Shown one piece after another: positions 62,025-62,887 of a DNA stretch of 62,887 nt; within the stretch, counting starts at the first letter, position 1, and the number at the start of each line of letters is the position of its first letter. The notes under the pieces are model-generated. The model was not told the origin of the DNA. It saw only the letters and a program-made list of their open reading frames with translations, and searched no databases. The position numbers were made by a program, and so were the translations under genes. Origin of the DNA: Streptomyces sp. T39 (lineage in GTDB: Bacteria; Actinomycetota; Actinomycetes; Streptomycetales; Streptomycetaceae); contig NZ_RDBP01000012.1 of NCBI RefSeq assembly GCF_008042045.1, forward strand, positions 2,316,459 through 2,379,345, read 5' to 3'.

Positions 62025-62735
62025 TCACGCCGTCTTGAGCGCCGCCAGCCGTGCCGCGATCTCCGCGTCGTCCCCCGCGTCCTCCAGCTGCTCGAACTGG
62101 GCGTCCAGCGACGACGCCGCCAGCTCCTGCCGGCCCATCGCCCGCGCCTCCTCGCGGCGCACCTTGTCCTCGAAGCGGCTGAGATCACTCGTCGGGTCGA
62201 GGACGTCGATGCTCTCGACCGCGTCCAGCATCCGGTTCTGCGCCCGGGCGGACGTCGCGCGGGCCACCAGCTCGTCCCGCTCGGCCTGGAGCCGGTGCAG
62301 TTTCTCCTTCATCTGCTGGAGGCCCGACCTGAGCGTGTCGACGACCTCCGTCTGGGAGGCGATGGACGGCTCCGCGGTACGGGCCTCCTTCTCCGACCGG
62401 AGCTGCCTGCCGAGTGCGACCTTCGCCAGGTTGTCGAAGGTGTCCGCCTCGGCGGCCCTCCCCGCCGCGCGCAGCTCGTCCGCCTTGCGGCTCGCGGCGA
62501 GCGCCTTGCCGCCCCACTCCTTCGCGGCGTCCACGTCCTCCCGGTGGTCCTGCTCCAGCAGACGCAGACTGCCGATCGTGGACGCCACGGCCGCTTCCGC
62601 CTCGGCGATGTTGTTCGCGTAGTCGCGGATCAGCTGGTCGAGCATCTTCTGCGGGTCCTCGGCCTGGTCGACCAGGGCGTTGATGTTGGCCTTCGCCAGC
62701 TGGGCGACGCGTCCGAGGATGGTCTGCTTCGTCAT
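62025..62735 (-). CDS. PspA/IM30 family membrane-stress protein
   Basis: 236 residues from ATG 62735, with AAGGAGAG upstream. Almost all is coiled coil, as in PspA: the N-terminal amphipathic helix ILGRVAQLAKANINALVDQ and EDPQKMLDQLIRDYANNIAEA, then a long helical hairpin. It coats the inner membrane to preserve membrane integrity under stress. In Streptomyces it is next to a TPM-domain protein gene, as here. Confidence 0.93.
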   Translation of the reverse strand: MTKQTILGRVAQLAKANINALVDQAEDPQKMLDQLIRDYANNIAEAEAAVASTIGSLRLLEQDHREDVDAAKEWGGKALAASRKADELRAAGRAAEADTFDNLAKVALGRQLRSEKEARTAEPSIASQTEVVDTLRSGLQQMKEKLHRLQAERDELVARATSARAQNRMLDAVESIDVLDPTSDLSRFEDKVRREEARAMGRQELAASSLDAQFEQLEDAGDDAEIAARLAALKTA

Positions 62736-62800
62736 CGGGTCTCTCCTTGGGTGCACGGTGTCGAGGACGTCCGAAGGAGCGGGAGGACGGCGGTGGCGGC

Positions 62801-62887
62801 TCAGAAGCGGCCGCCGCCCATGCGCCCGCGTGTCCCCCCGCCGCCGAAGCTGCCCGGCCCTGTGCCGGACCCCCCGCCGCCGGGCCC
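62801..62887 (-). CDS. TPM-domain protein, C-terminal end only (5' partial)
   Basis: The last 28 codons of a minus-strand gene whose start lies beyond the window. The tail GSFGGGGTRGRMGGGRF is Gly/Arg-rich, as at the end of TPM (YgcG-like) membrane proteins that accompany PspA in Streptomyces. The rest cannot be seen. The gene is upstream of pspA on the same strand, 65 bp away, so they are probably co-transcribed. Confidence 0.55.
   Translation of the reverse strand, partial: GPGGGGSGTGPGSFGGGGTRGRMGGGRF

Noticed and set aside
58877..62188. 1103-codon minus-strand open frame across the PAS-GAF-PP2C gene
   Set aside because: Composition is Gly/Arg/Val/His-rich with no domain; the plus-strand gene is unambiguous.

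Overview
The window is high-GC actinobacterial DNA and almost certainly comes from a Streptomyces chromosome. It has frequent GTG starts, promoters whose -10 hexamer (TAGGGT, TAGCGT, TACGTT) lies only 6-7 nt before the start codon (leaderless transcripts), GC-rich terminators without U tracts, a WhiB protein, and the gene order ahpD-ahpC/oxyR, fumC-fumarase I-whiB-glpX, xseB-xseA-ispH-ppgK-ychF known from the central chromosome of this genus.

Bases 1-8308 are an accessory-looking surface/pilus cluster. It holds a LuxR-type response regulator (5' truncated by the window), a Flp-type prepilin, a TadG-like protein, a lipoprotein, an OmpA-domain protein, a polymorphic toxin with a Flp-pilin-like N-terminus and a HINT domain, a probable immunity protein, a second lipoprotein, a DUF192 protein and an A24 prepilin peptidase. 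Four promoters in this cluster share a 16-bp palindrome, TGGGYCCNNGGRCCCA, 23-24 bp upstream of the -10 box. That suggests one regulon, perhaps controlled by the response regulator. This is the most promising undescribed system in the window.

Bases 8342-17126 carry an AlkZ-like DNA glycosylase, a candidate C-rich-loop (6C-like) small RNA, an aldo/keto reductase, UppS, a PIN-PhoH ATPase, a secreted lytic transglycosylase and an AI-2E family transporter. Bases 17149-19314 are the peroxide-stress locus ahpD-ahpC with divergent oxyR. Bases 19376-24292 hold a PadR-controlled ABC/FtsX exporter and an SPFH plus ribbon-helix-helix operon. Next come a class A penicillin-binding protein, a catalase, an RsbU-like phosphatase/kinase, DUF402, FumC, an SGNH-ricin secreted protein, the class I fumarase, a subtilase remnant, a DUF1707 protein, a WhiB protein (wblI-like), GlpX, DUF4245, a nitroreductase, exonuclease VII, an APC permease and IspH.

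The polyphosphate glucokinase gene (45318-46357) is broken by a perfect 299-bp tandem duplication that shifts the frame. After YchF, bases 48215-51770 form a decayed island: remnants of an ISL3 transposase, a SUKH protein and a Uma2 nuclease, plus an intact ATPase-DUF234 gene behind an AT-rich inverted repeat, a DUF6000 gene and a mycoredoxin-like gene. The rest holds a secreted subtilase, a DUF4190/septum-formation protein, a secreted GH18 chitinase with a DasR-like operator, a GntR regulator, a small SPOR-like protein, a Nudix hydrolase, an anti-sigma-like kinase, a large PAS-GAF-PP2C-kinase protein, PspA, and the C-terminal end of a probable TPM-domain protein cut by the window end.
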